DNA of 64,000 nt from the NCBI RefSeq assembly GCF_014202215.1, contig NZ_JACHGB010000004.1, positions 97,160 to 161,159 of the forward strand, given 5' to 3'. A model generated the notes under the pieces. It was given only the letters and a program-made list of their open reading frames with translations, did not search any database and was not told where the DNA came from. The DNA comes from Quisquiliibacterium transsilvanicum (GTDB lineage: Bacteria; Pseudomonadota; Gammaproteobacteria; Burkholderiales; Burkholderiaceae_E). The position numbers and the translations under genes are program-made. This document shows, one piece after another, positions 16,532 through 25,061 of this stretch (position 1 is the stretch's first letter; each line of letters starts with the position of its first letter).

Positions 16532-18340
16532 ATGGAACTCCAAACCACGATCTATCTCGTCGTCGGACTCTCCTTCGCGCTGTACATCGGCATCGCCATC
16601 TGGGCGCGCGCCGGCACCACGAGCGAGTTCTACGTTGCCGGCTCCGGCGTCAACCCGATCATGAACGGCATGGCCACCGCGGCCGACTGGATGTCGGCTG
16701 CCTCGTTCATCTCGATGGCCGGCCTGATCTCCAACATGGGCTACGGCGGCGGCCTGTTCCTGATGGGCTGGACCGGCGGCTACGTGCTGCTGGCGATGCT
16801 GCTCGCGCCCTACCTGCGCAAGTTCGGCAAGTTCACCGTGCCGCAGTTCATCGGCGATCGCTTCTACTCGAAGTCGGCCAGCACGGTGGCGGTGCTGTGC
16901 CTGCTGACTGCTTCGATCACCTACATCATCGGACAGATGACGGGTGTGGGCGTTGCGTTCTCGCGCTTCCTGGGCGTGTCCAGCGACGTCGGCATCTACG
17001 TCGGCATGGGCATCGTGTTCATGTACGCGGTGTTCGGCGGAATGAAGGGCATCACCTACACCCAGGTGGCGCAGTACATCGTGCTGATCCTGGCGTACAC
17101 GATTCCCGCGGTATTCATCTCGCTGCAGCTCACCGGCAACCCGGTCCCGCAGCTCGGCCTGGGTTCGGACCTGGTCGGCCATGACGTCTCGCTGCTCTCC
17201 AAGCTCGACCAGGTGGTCACCGACCTGGGCTTCGGCAAGTACACGACCACCACGGCCGGCAGCACGCTGAACATGTTCGTCTACACGATGTCGCTGATGA
17301 TCGGCACCGCCGGCCTGCCGCACGTGATCATGCGCTTCTTCACCGTGCCCAAGGTGAGCGACGCGCGCCTGTCGGCCGGCTGGGCGCTGATCTTCATCGC
17401 GATCCTCTACACCACCGCGCCCGCGGTCGCGGCGATGGCCAAGACCAACCTGATCCGCACCGTCACGCCCGGCGTGGTGATGCAGGACTCGGATCCCTTC
17501 GCCGCCGACGCAGCCATCCAGTACGAGCAGCGGCCGGACTGGATGAAGCGCTGGGAGAAGACCGGGCTGCTCAAGTTCCAGGACAAGAACGGTGACGGCC
17601 GCATCCAGTACTACAACGACAAGACGAAGAACGAGGAGGTGCTGAAGAAGGCGGAGGCTGCCGGCTGGAAGGGCAACGAGCTGGACGTCAACGCGGACAT
17701 CATCGTGCTGGCCAACCCGGAGATCGCCCTGCTTCCCAACTGGGTGATCGCACTGGTTGCTGCAGGGGGTCTGGCGGCTGCGCTGTCGACCGCCGCAGGG
17801 CTGCTGATGGCGATCTCCTCGGCGGTCTCGCACGACCTGATCAAGGGGGTGTTCAAGCCGGACATCAGCGAGAAGGGCGAGCTGATGGCTGGCAAGATCT
17901 CGATGGCGGTCGCGATCGTGATTTCCGGGTGGCTGGGCCTGAATCCGCCGGGCTTCGCGGCAGGAACGGTGGCGCTGGCATTCGGGATTGCCGCAAGCTC
18001 GCTGTTCCCTGCGATCATGATGGGCATCTTCAGCAAGAAGATGAACAAGGAAGGCGCGATGGCTGGCATGCTGGCCGGCCTGTTCGTCACGCTGTTCTAC
18101 GTGTTCGCGCACAAGGGCCTCTTCTTCGTGAAGGGCACCGAGTACCTGGACCTGATCGGCGGAGCAAACAGCTTCTTCGGCATCACGCCCGAAGCCTTCG
18201 GCGCGATCGGTGCGCTGGTGAACTTCGCGGTGGCCTTCCTGGTCGACAAGGTGACCAAGGAGCCGCCCGAGCACATCCAGGCGATGGTCGAATCGGTGCG
18301 CATCCCGCGCGGCTCGAAGGCCGTCGAGGGCTCGCACTGA
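16532..18340 (+). CDS. Sodium:solute symporter, VC_2705 subfamily (ActP-like)
   Basis: A 602-residue SSS-family transporter with about 13 transmembrane helices. The sodium-site region is ATAADWMSAASFISMAGLI and the family stretch is YVFGGMKGITYTQVAQY-like (YAVFGGMKGITYTQVAQYIV). Close relatives include ActP acetate permeases, and the VC_2705 branch, with its DUF4212 partner, probably takes up acetate or other short carboxylates with Na+. Between helices, at residues 351-362, there is an EF-hand-like loop DKNGDGRIQYYN with oxygen ligands at positions 1, 3 and 5 but Asn at position 12. The loop is followed by a charged segment before the next helix. Confidence 0.93.
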   Translation: MELQTTIYLVVGLSFALYIGIAIWARAGTTSEFYVAGSGVNPIMNGMATAADWMSAASFISMAGLISNMGYGGGLFLMGWTGGYVLLAMLLAPYLRKFGKFTVPQFIGDRFYSKSASTVAVLCLLTASITYIIGQMTGVGVAFSRFLGVSSDVGIYVGMGIVFMYAVFGGMKGITYTQVAQYIVLILAYTIPAVFISLQLTGNPVPQLGLGSDLVGHDVSLLSKLDQVVTDLGFGKYTTTTAGSTLNMFVYTMSLMIGTAGLPHVIMRFFTVPKVSDARLSAGWALIFIAILYTTAPAVAAMAKTNLIRTVTPGVVMQDSDPFAADAAIQYEQRPDWMKRWEKTGLLKFQDKNGDGRIQYYNDKTKNEEVLKKAEAAGWKGNELDVNADIIVLANPEIALLPNWVIALVAAGGLAAALSTAAGLLMAISSAVSHDLIKGVFKPDISEKGELMAGKISMAVAIVISGWLGLNPPGFAAGTVALAFGIAASSLFPAIMMGIFSKKMNKEGAMAGMLAGLFVTLFYVFAHKGLFFVKGTEYLDLIGGANSFFGITPEAFGAIGALVNFAVAFLVDKVTKEPPEHIQAMVESVRIPRGSKAVEGSH

Positions 18341-18347
18341 CGCGGCG

Positions 18348-18412
18348 GCGCCCGGGGCTTCCCGGGCGCGGTCCGCTTCCCGGCCTCGCCGGCGCTGCCG
18401 GCGAGGCCCTTC
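18348..18412 (+). terminator. Tandem GC-rich hairpins after the symporter
   Basis: Two strong hairpins follow the symporter stop. GCGCCCGGG/CCCGGGCGC has a 4-nt loop (18348-18369). GGCCTCGCCGGC/GCCGGCGAGGCC is a 12-bp stem with a 3-nt loop (18382-18408), followed by cttcgttt. The second is a reasonable intrinsic terminator, though the U-tract is imperfect. Confidence 0.55.
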
Positions 18413-18428
18413 GTTTCAGGAGCCGCGC

Positions 18429-18788
18429 ATGGTGTTCGACGTTGGTGTGGCGATGACCTGGGTGATGTTCCTGGCCCTGTTCCCGATGGCCTTCTTCTGG
18501 CTCAGGCGCGCCTGGCGCATTGCGTTCAGGCGCGACTTCTCCGAGGTCGCACTCAAGCGAGGCGAGCCCCCCGCGGATCCCGCGCGATGGGCGCCCTACG
18601 AGTGCATCATCAACGCGGTGGCGGGCGTGGCCGCGGTCTTCGTGATCGTCGGAGTGGGCTTCGGCGCGCTGCCCTACGAGACCTGGACCGCGATCGCCGG
18701 GACCACCATCTGGTGCAAGTTCTTCGCGAGCTTCGCGCTGGGCCGGCACGCCCACCTGTTGGCGCCGACGGCGCGAGCGAAGGGCTGA
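18429..18788 (+). CDS. Small membrane protein of unknown function
   Basis: A 119-residue protein with two to three hydrophobic segments (VAMTWVMFLALFPMAFFWL, a central NAVAGVAAVFVIVGVGFGAL, and a weaker IAGTTIWCKFFASFAL). The loop FRRDFSEVALKRGEPP is charged. I do not recognise the family. It follows the symporter terminator and precedes the sensor-exonuclease gene, so a role in the same uptake or sensing cluster is possible. AGGAG lies 8-12 bp before the ATG. Confidence 0.7.
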   Translation: MVFDVGVAMTWVMFLALFPMAFFWLRRAWRIAFRRDFSEVALKRGEPPADPARWAPYECIINAVAGVAAVFVIVGVGFGALPYETWTAIAGTTIWCKFFASFALGRHAHLLAPTARAKG

Positions 18789-18885
18789 GCTTCCGGCGCG
18801 CGGGCCTGCCAATGACGACCCCGGCGGCGACCGGTCAGGTGCTTCGGGCGCTTCGGGCGCGCAGTTCGCGTCAGGGCGACGCGCC

Positions 18886-21123
18886 GTGAAGCGCGACCGG
18901 CGGCTGCTTTCGACGGTCCTTGTCTCCGCCGTCTCGGCCGCGGTGCTGCTGTTGGCCTGGCTTGCCGCGATGTCGCTGTTGCTGGGCGCTGTCATCGAAC
19001 CGGACCTGCGCCGCCAGTTCCTGGATGCCTTGCTGCCCCACCTGCCGCTGGTGGCCATGGGCGTGCTGCTGCTGGCGCTGCCCGCGGGCTACCTGGCGCG
19101 GGCGCTTCACCTGCGCTGGGTGGCGGGCCCGGCGCGGCTGCTGGAGCAGGCCCAGGCGCTGCTTGCGCCGGGCGTGGATCGTGAACTGCCGATGACCGGC
19201 AGCGCCGAGATGCGCGGGTTCGCCGAGGCGATCAACCTGCTCGCGCGCCAGCGCTCTGAGCTCGGGCGCGACATCGAGGCCCGGGTCGCCCAAGCAAGCC
19301 GGGGTGTCGAGCAGGAGCGCAACCGGCTGGCTGCGCTGATGAGCGAGCTCGACCAGAGCGTCGTGGTCTGCAATCTCGACGGCAGGATCCTGCTCTACAA
19401 CAGCCGTGCGCGCCTGCAGTTCCGCGCGCTGTCGTCAGCGCCAATGCTGGCCGACGGCGCCGAGCTGATCGGCCTGGGGCGCTCGATCTACAGCGTTTTC
19501 GACCGCCGCCTGGTCGCGCATGCGCTTGGCGGCGTGCGCAGCCGGCTGCAGCGCGGCGCGGCCAACCCCACCGCCCGCTTCGTCATGCTCACCCAGGGCG
19601 GGCAATTGCTGCGGGTCCGCATGTCGCCGGTGCGTGACGTGGCGCCAGACGAGAGCGGGAAGCCCGGCAGCGGCGGTTCCGGCGGCGGCGAGCACGACAG
19701 CGGGGAGGCCGTCGACAGGACCCCGCCGCTCGCCGGCTTCGTGCTGATGCTGGAGAACGTCACGGTGGAGTTCGAGCGCGAATCGGAGCGCGATCGACTG
19801 GTGCTGTCACTCGCGGACGAGACGGGCTCCGCGCTGGCCCGGGTGGGATCGCAGATCGAACGGCTGGCGGCCGGGTCCGAAGTGCCGTCCGTGCGCGATC
19901 GCCTGGCCGAACAGGCGCGGGACGAGGTCGAGGCGATGCGGCGCAGGCTGCGTGAGGTCGCTGCCCGTTTCGCGCATGGCGCCACCGGGCGCTGGCCGCT
20001 GGAGGAGGTGCCGGGCGCGGAATTCCTCGACGGCGCCAGGAGCCAGATCGAGGCGAATGCGGGCGTGCGCTGCGCGATCGACGAGGTGGATCCGGCGCTG
20101 TGGCTGCGAATCGACGGGTTTGCCGTCCTCGAGGCGATCGGCGCTCTGGCGCAGCGGCTGCGCGACGAGCACGGCGTCCGAGACATCAGGCTGAGGCTCG
20201 CCGAAGGTGAGGAGGATCGGGTGAACCTTGACCTGGTCTGGAGCGGCGGCGCGATGAGCACCGAGACCGCGATGACCTGGGAGCTGGACCCCATTCCGGC
20301 CGGCGCGGCCATGCTGACGGTGCGCGAGGTGGCGCAGCGGCATGCCGGGTCCTTCGAGTTCCTGCGCGATCGGGCCCGCCAGCTCACGTTCTTCCGCTTC
20401 GTCCTGCCGCGGGCCAGGGAGATGGCCGAGGTGGAGGCCGAGGCCTTCCTGCGCGGCCGCAGCCGTCCGGAGTTCTATGACTTCGACCTGTTCCAGAGCA
20501 GCGCGACCACGCGCGCGCTCGAGGATCGCCGCCTGGCCGAGCTCGCCTTCACGGTGTTCGACACCGAGACCACCGGGCTCGAGCCTTCCGCCGGCGACGA
20601 GATCATCCAGATCGGCGCGGTGCGGGTGCTCAACGGCAAGCTGCGGCGCTCCGAGTCCTTCGAGCAGTTGGTCGATCCCAGGCGCTCGATCCCGCGGGCA
20701 TCGATCCCGATCCACGGCATCGAGCCGCACATGGTGCGCGGCCAGCCCACCATCGACCAGGTGCTGCCCGCCTTCCACGCCTATGCGCAGGACACGGTGC
20801 TGGTCGCGCACAACGCGGCCTTCGACATGCGCTTCCTGCAGCTCAAGGAGGAGGCCACCGGGGTGCGCTTCGAGCAGCCGGTGCTGGACACGCTGCTGCT
20901 GTCCGCGGTGGCGCATCCCAACCAGTCCTCGCACCGGCTGGAGGCGATCGCCGAACGCTTCGGCATCGCGGTGATCGGCAGGCACACCGCCCTCGGCGAT
21001 GCGCTCGTCACCGCCGAGGTGCTGCTGCGGCTGATCCCGCTGCTGGAGGCCATGGGCATCCACACGCTGGGGCAGGCCCGCGAGGAGGCGCAGCGCACCT
21101 ACTTTGCGCGGCTGTCGTACTGA
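18886..21123 (+). CDS. Membrane sensor-like protein fused to DnaQ-type 3'-5' exonuclease
   Basis: A 745-residue fusion. Residues 1-85 have two transmembrane helices. A HAMP-like segment and coiled coil (about 85-150) and a PAS-like domain (about 150-300) follow, interrupted by a Gly/Ser linker. A region resembling a degenerate histidine-kinase dimerisation/ATPase domain spans about 300-520. Residues about 555-720 are a DEDDh exonuclease: FDTETTGLEP (D559, E561), DEIIQIGAVRV, VAHNAAFDMRFL and HTALGDALVTAEVL, as in the epsilon proofreading subunit and PolC-type exonucleases. The same domain order occurs beside VC_2705 symporters in other Proteobacteria (known to me as a conserved neighbourhood), so it probably belongs to that system rather than to replication. 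The nuclease substrate is unknown. Confidence 0.85.
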   Translation: MKRDRRLLSTVLVSAVSAAVLLLAWLAAMSLLLGAVIEPDLRRQFLDALLPHLPLVAMGVLLLALPAGYLARALHLRWVAGPARLLEQAQALLAPGVDRELPMTGSAEMRGFAEAINLLARQRSELGRDIEARVAQASRGVEQERNRLAALMSELDQSVVVCNLDGRILLYNSRARLQFRALSSAPMLADGAELIGLGRSIYSVFDRRLVAHALGGVRSRLQRGAANPTARFVMLTQGGQLLRVRMSPVRDVAPDESGKPGSGGSGGGEHDSGEAVDRTPPLAGFVLMLENVTVEFERESERDRLVLSLADETGSALARVGSQIERLAAGSEVPSVRDRLAEQARDEVEAMRRRLREVAARFAHGATGRWPLEEVPGAEFLDGARSQIEANAGVRCAIDEVDPALWLRIDGFAVLEAIGALAQRLRDEHGVRDIRLRLAEGEEDRVNLDLVWSGGAMSTETAMTWELDPIPAGAAMLTVREVAQRHAGSFEFLRDRARQLTFFRFVLPRAREMAEVEAEAFLRGRSRPEFYDFDLFQSSATTRALEDRRLAELAFTVFDTETTGLEPSAGDEIIQIGAVRVLNGKLRRSESFEQLVDPRRSIPRASIPIHGIEPHMVRGQPTIDQVLPAFHAYAQDTVLVAHNAAFDMRFLQLKEEATGVRFEQPVLDTLLLSAVAHPNQSSHRLEAIAERFGIAVIGRHTALGDALVTAEVLLRLIPLLEAMGIHTLGQAREEAQRTYFARLSY

Positions 21124-21141
21124 GTGGCCGTGTGCCGCGGC

Positions 21142-21173
21142 TCACACCAGGATGATGTCGTACTGCTCCTGGC
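21142..21173. repeat. 32-bp direct repeat, copy 1 (remnant of rng 3' end)
   Basis: This 32-bp stretch is identical to 22015-22046, the last codons and stop of rng (encoding QEQYDIILV on the minus strand). It begins 19 bp after the sensor-exonuclease stop. The two copies bracket the HepT/MntA genes, as expected for an element inserted at the 3' end of rng. Confidence 0.9.
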
Positions 21174-21196
21174 CGGCCATGCGGCCGGGCTCGCCA

Positions 21197-21550
21197 TCAT
21201 GCGGATGGCGAATCGAGCTCACGTAGCGCCTCCAGCAGGGAGGGCACGTCCGAGTCGACGATGCTCCAGATCGTGTCGTCGTCGATACCGAGGTAACCGT
21301 GGATCAGCCTGTTCCGGGTCGCAACCACCATCCGCCATGGCACTGCCGGGTGGGCTGCCCGAACGTCCGCTGGCACGTGGCTCGCCGCCTCGCCAATCAG
21401 CTCCAGGTTGCGAAGCGTCGCGTCGTAAACGAGACGGTTCGCCACGAAGGCCGGCTGGTCCATGCCTCTCGTATAGTCGAGCACCTTACCCGCGAAGGCG
21501 ATCATGTCGTCGATGTAGAAACGCCATGCCCGCTCGACACCCTCAGACAT
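21197..21550 (-). CDS. hepT: HepT-family HEPN ribonuclease toxin
   Basis: A 117-residue all-helical HEPN protein (DUF86). The catalytic RNase motif is RNRLIHGY, i.e. R79-x4-H84-x-Y86. In characterised HepT/MntA pairs this motif cleaves RNA, and the Tyr is AMPylated by the antitoxin. Other conserved DUF86 elements are DATLRNLELIGEAA and PWRMVVATRN. Its start overlaps the mntA stop by 8 bp. The pair lies between two copies of a 32-bp repeat, suggesting recent acquisition. Confidence 0.92.
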   Translation of the reverse strand: MSEGVERAWRFYIDDMIAFAGKVLDYTRGMDQPAFVANRLVYDATLRNLELIGEAASHVPADVRAAHPAVPWRMVVATRNRLIHGYLGIDDDTIWSIVDSDVPSLLEALRELDSPSA

Positions 21551-21833
21551 GCACGGCCTCGCGTTCGATGAACGGGCGCAGTTCGGGGCGAAGTGCCTTT
21601 TCCGTCACCAGATCGACCGGGCGGCCAAGGAGGTCCTCCAGGTAGAACTGGACGCCGAAGTATCGATCGGAGCTTGCAGGTCCGTCGAAGGACACGAGGA
21701 TGTCGATATCGCTGTCGGGCCGAGCCGAGTCCCGTGCGGTGGAACCGAACAGCGCCAGGCCGCAAACCCCGTAGCGGGCAGCCAGGACGGGCTTGCTTCG
21801 GGCAAGCGAATCCAGCACCTGCGCGCGATTCAT
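21543..21833 (-). CDS. mntA: MntA-family nucleotidyltransferase antitoxin
   Basis: A 96-residue minimal nucleotidyltransferase. The signature GSTARDSARPDSDIDILV fits GSx10DxD, with G30, S31 and metal-binding D42 and D44. Characterised homologues neutralise HepT by transferring AMP groups to its active-site tyrosine. The start at 21833 has AGGAGA 5-10 bp upstream on the minus strand. It is co-transcribed with hepT (8-bp overlap). The 181 bp upstream to the rng stop hold no gene that I can support. Confidence 0.92.
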   Translation of the reverse strand: MNRAQVLDSLARSKPVLAARYGVCGLALFGSTARDSARPDSDIDILVSFDGPASSDRYFGVQFYLEDLLGRPVDLVTEKALRPELRPFIEREAVHV

Positions 21834-22014
21834 CGGATTCTCCTCGGTGGGTGGTCGGCTTCCCGGTTCAGTCTCACCGAAGGCACCTGGCGCGAGCCGG
21901 GATGCGTCGGGTCGAGGCTCACTGATTATCGAGGGATGCGCGGACGCGGACAAGCCGACGAGCGCGGGAGACCCTGAGCCTTCATCGCGCGGCCACACCG
22001 TTCCGCGCGGCACT

Positions 22015-22046
22015 TCACACCAGGATGATGTCGTACTGCTCCTGGC
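22015..22046. repeat. 32-bp direct repeat, copy 2 (native rng 3' end)
   Basis: Identical to 21142-21173. This copy is the genuine 3' end of rng, including its stop codon. Confidence 0.9.
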
Positions 22047-23478
22047 TGTAGATGCTCTCGACCTGCAGCGAGATCCGCTTGCCGATGGCGTCGCCGAGCG
22101 CGGCCAGCGGCTGGGCCTCTTCCTCGAGGAAGAGGTCGACCACGTCCTGCGAGGCCAGGATGCGGAATTCCTTGGGGTCGAACTGCCTGGCCTCGCGCTG
22201 GATCTCGCGCAGGATCTCGTAGCAGACGGTGCGCGGGGTCTTGAGCATGCCGCGCCCGGCGCAGGTGGGGCAGGACTCGCACAGCACGTGCGCCAGCGAC
22301 TCGCGGGTGCGCTTGCGGGTGAGCTCGATCAGTCCCAGCGTGGTGAAGCCGTTCACGGTGGTGCGGGTGCGGTCGCGCGCCAGCGCCTTCTTCAGCTCGG
22401 TGAGCACCGCGTCGCGGTGCTCGGCGCTGGTCATGTCGATGAAGTCGACGATGATGATGCCGCCGAGGTTGCGCACCCGCAGCTGGCGGGCGATCGAGTG
22501 CGCGGCCTCGAGGTTGGTCTTGAAGATGGTGTCGTCGAAGTTGCGCCCGCCGACGTAGCCGCCGGTGTTGACGTCGACCGTGGTCAGCGCTTCGGTCTGG
22601 TCGATGATCAGGTAGCCGCCCGACTTCAGGTCCACGCGGCGCGCCAGCGCCTTTTCGATCTCACCCTCCACCCCGTGCAGTTCGAACAGCGGGCGCTCGC
22701 CGTTGTAGGTGCGGATCAGCCCCGCGAGCCCGGGCACGTAGGTGTTGGCGAACTCGATCATCCGCTGGCATTCGTCGGCGCTGTCGATCTGGATCGCTGC
22801 GGTCGCCTCGCCGGCCACGTCGCGCAGCATTCGCTGCGTCAGGCTCAGCTCCTGGTAGAGCAGCGAGGGAGCGGGCTTGCGCTGGCTTTCGTCGAGGATC
22901 TCGCGCCAGCGCTTGCGAAGGTAGGCGACGTCGGCGGCAAGCTCCGCGTCCGGGGCGTCCTCGGCGGAGGTGCGGATGATGAAGCCGCCGCGCTCGTCCT
23001 CGGGCATCAGCTTCTGCAGGCGGCTGCGCAGCAGCGCGCGTTCGCTGTCGTTGCCGATGCGCTGCGAGACGCCGATGTGCGGATCCTGGGGCAGGTGGAC
23101 CAGCAGGCGGCCCGCAATGCTGATCTGCGTGGACAGCCGCGCTCCCTTGGTGCCGAGGGGATCCTTGATGACCTGGACCAGCAGCGGCTTGCCGTCGAAG
23201 AGCAGCTTCTCGATCGGCGTCGCGTGGCCGGTGCTCTGGCTGTTGGCGCGCGACTGCCAGAGGTCGGCGACGTGCAGGAAGGCGGCGCGCTCGAGCCCGA
23301 TGTCGATGAACGCCGACTGCATTCCCGGCAGCACGCGGGAGACGCGGCCCAGGTAGACGTTGCCGACCAGGCCGCGCGAGGCGGCGCGCTCCAGGTGGAG
23401 CTCCTGGACCACGCCCTGCTGGACGACTGCGATGCGGGTTTCGTGCGCGCTGTGGTTGACGAGGATTTCTTCGGTCAT
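22015..23478 (-). CDS. rng: Ribonuclease G
   Basis: A 487-residue RNase E/G-family endoribonuclease of normal RNase G length. The S1 domain is near the N-terminus (GNVYLGRVSRVLPGMQSAFI). The DNase I-like catalytic region has TVDVNTGGYVG and GGIIIVDFIDM with the metal-binding Asp residues. The zinc-link CPTCAGRG follows. RNase G matures the 5' end of 16S rRNA and cuts some mRNAs. The start at 23478 overlaps the maf stop (ATGA); a start two codons upstream (23484) is also possible. It ends the housekeeping operon, and its last 32 bp are duplicated beyond the toxin-antitoxin genes. Confidence 0.95.
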   Translation of the reverse strand: MTEEILVNHSAHETRIAVVQQGVVQELHLERAASRGLVGNVYLGRVSRVLPGMQSAFIDIGLERAAFLHVADLWQSRANSQSTGHATPIEKLLFDGKPLLVQVIKDPLGTKGARLSTQISIAGRLLVHLPQDPHIGVSQRIGNDSERALLRSRLQKLMPEDERGGFIIRTSAEDAPDAELAADVAYLRKRWREILDESQRKPAPSLLYQELSLTQRMLRDVAGEATAAIQIDSADECQRMIEFANTYVPGLAGLIRTYNGERPLFELHGVEGEIEKALARRVDLKSGGYLIIDQTEALTTVDVNTGGYVGGRNFDDTIFKTNLEAAHSIARQLRVRNLGGIIIVDFIDMTSAEHRDAVLTELKKALARDRTRTTVNGFTTLGLIELTRKRTRESLAHVLCESCPTCAGRGMLKTPRTVCYEILREIQREARQFDPKEFRILASQDVVDLFLEEEAQPLAALGDAIGKRISLQVESIYSQEQYDIILV

Positions 23479-24110
23479 CGGCATTGCGGGGCGCCTGCGT
23501 GTTCGGGGTTTCGCACTCCGGGCAGGCCGCGCAGCAGCCGGGCAGTCTCGTACAGGGGCAAGCCCATGATACCGGAGTAGCTTCCCTCGATCCGCCGCGC
23601 GAAGGCCCCGGCGGCGCCCTGTATTCCGTATGCGCCAGCCTTGTCGAAGGGCTCGCCGCTGGCGACGTAGTCGTCGATCTCCGCGGTCGACAGCCGCGCG
23701 AAGCTGACCCGCGAGACGTTCACCACGACCTCGCGCCGGCTCGAGCGCGCCAGCGCGACCGCGGTCAGCACCCGGTGGGACCGGCCCGAAAGCAGGCGCA
23801 GCATCTCGCGCGCCTCCGCCGCGGTTGCCGGCTTGCCGAGCATCCTGCCGCCCACTGCGACGGTGGTGTCGGCGGCCAGCACCGGCGCAGCCTCGAGTCC
23901 GCGGGGTGCCAGGCTGGCGAGCGCCGATTCGAGCTTGGCGCGCACCACGCGCCCGACGTACACCGTCGGGGATTCCGAGGGCAGGGGGGCCTCGAGCGCC
24001 TCGGCCGCCTCGGGGTCCAGCGGCTCCAGGACGCGGAAGCGCACGCCGATCTGGCGCAGCAGCTCCTGGCGGCGCGGGCTCTTCGATGCGAGGTAGACGA
24101 AATCGGTCAT
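23475..24110 (-). CDS. maf: Maf-family nucleoside triphosphate pyrophosphatase
   Basis: A 211-residue Maf protein. It opens LASKSPRRQELLRQIGVRF, the canonical S-x-R-R substrate loop. LAADTTVAVGGRMLGKP carries the metal-binding D, and EPFDKAGAYGIQG is the third signature, matching the YhdE (dTTP/UTP pyrophosphatase) type. It removes non-canonical or excess nucleotides. It sits between rlmH and rng, in an order common in betaproteobacteria. Confidence 0.95.
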   Translation of the reverse strand: MTDFVYLASKSPRRQELLRQIGVRFRVLEPLDPEAAEALEAPLPSESPTVYVGRVVRAKLESALASLAPRGLEAAPVLAADTTVAVGGRMLGKPATAAEAREMLRLLSGRSHRVLTAVALARSSRREVVVNVSRVSFARLSTAEIDDYVASGEPFDKAGAYGIQGAAGAFARRIEGSYSGIMGLPLYETARLLRGLPGVRNPEHAGAPQCR

Positions 24111-24138
24111 GGCAGCGGGTCGGCGGGTGCGCGACGGA

Positions 24139-24609
24139 TCAGTCGCGATGGTAGGGGTGGTTGGCGAGCACCGACCAGGCGCGGTAGAGCTGCTCGGCCA
24201 GCAGTACCCGGACCAGCGGATGGGGCAGGGTGAGGCTGGACAGCCGAAGCCGCTCGGCTGCCTGCGATTTGAGCGCGTCGTCGAGTCCGTCGGGCCCGCC
24301 GATCAGGATTGCGATCGGCTGGGCCGCCTGCTGCCAGCGCTGCACCCGGCCGGCAAGCTGGCGGGTGTCGAGGTCGGCGCCGCGCTCGTCGAGAACGACC
24401 AGCTGCGCGCCCGGGGGCAGGGCAGCGCGGATGCGCTGCGCCTCGCGGGCCATCCAGACGGCCGGCGTGGCGCCCGCCGAGCGCTGCTCGGCGCGGACCT
24501 CGCGCCATTCGACGCGCAGCTCCGGGGGCATCCTGCCGGTGTAGTCGTCGACCGCGGCCTGGACCCAGGCCGGCATCCTGGTGCCGACCGCGACGATGCG
24601 GATCAGCAT
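24139..24609 (-). CDS. rlmH: 23S rRNA (pseudouridine1915-N3)-methyltransferase
   Basis: A 156-residue SPOUT methyltransferase. The C-terminal knot is intact: ILIGGPDGLDDALK, LTLPHPLVRVLLAEQLYRAW, ending NHPYHRD, which is almost invariant in RlmH. It methylates pseudouridine 1915 in helix 69 of 23S rRNA on assembled 70S ribosomes. It lies between maf and rsfS in the minus-strand operon. Confidence 0.97.
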   Translation of the reverse strand: MLIRIVAVGTRMPAWVQAAVDDYTGRMPPELRVEWREVRAEQRSAGATPAVWMAREAQRIRAALPPGAQLVVLDERGADLDTRQLAGRVQRWQQAAQPIAILIGGPDGLDDALKSQAAERLRLSSLTLPHPLVRVLLAEQLYRAWSVLANHPYHRD

Positions 24610-24661
24610 CGATGCGCGGCCGGGCGCAGGCGCGGCCCGGCTGCTGCCGTGCCTGCCGCCC

Positions 24662-25042
24662 TCAACGACGCGCGGCGGCGGTGGCGGCTGCGCCGGTGGC
24701 GCCCAGCTTCACGCGCACGGGCTTGCCGCCCCACAGCTCCTCGAGGTTGTAGTAGCTGCGGATGGCCGGCTGCATCACGTGCACGACGATGTCGCCGAGA
24801 TCGACGAGCACCCATTCGCCCGTTTCCTCGCCTTCCACAGAGATGACGTGGCCGCCGAGCTCCTTGACCCGCTCGCGCACGTTGGAGGCCAGCGCCCGGG
24901 TCTGGCGGTTGGACGTGCCGCTGACCACCACCACCCGGTCGAACAGGTCGGTGAGTTCGGTCGTGTTGAAGACCCGGATGTCCTGCCCCTTGACATCTTC
25001 GAGCGCGTCGATGACGACGCGCTGCAGTTTGCGCAGATCCAT
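24662..25042 (-). CDS. rsfS: Ribosome silencing factor
   Basis: A 126-residue RsfS/Iojap protein. The start at 25042 (MDLRKLQRVVIDALEDVK) is preceded by AAGGAAAG on the minus strand. Family motifs are GQDIRVFNTTELTDLFD, VVVSGTSNRQTRALA, EGEETGEWVLVDLGDIVVHVM and YYNLEELWG. RsfS binds ribosomal protein L14 and blocks 30S-50S joining under starvation. A short Ala/Thr tail follows the conserved domain. Confidence 0.96.
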   Translation of the reverse strand: MDLRKLQRVVIDALEDVKGQDIRVFNTTELTDLFDRVVVVSGTSNRQTRALASNVRERVKELGGHVISVEGEETGEWVLVDLGDIVVHVMQPAIRSYYNLEELWGGKPVRVKLGATGAAATAAARR

Positions 25043-25061
25043 CTTTCCTTGGGTCCTAGGT

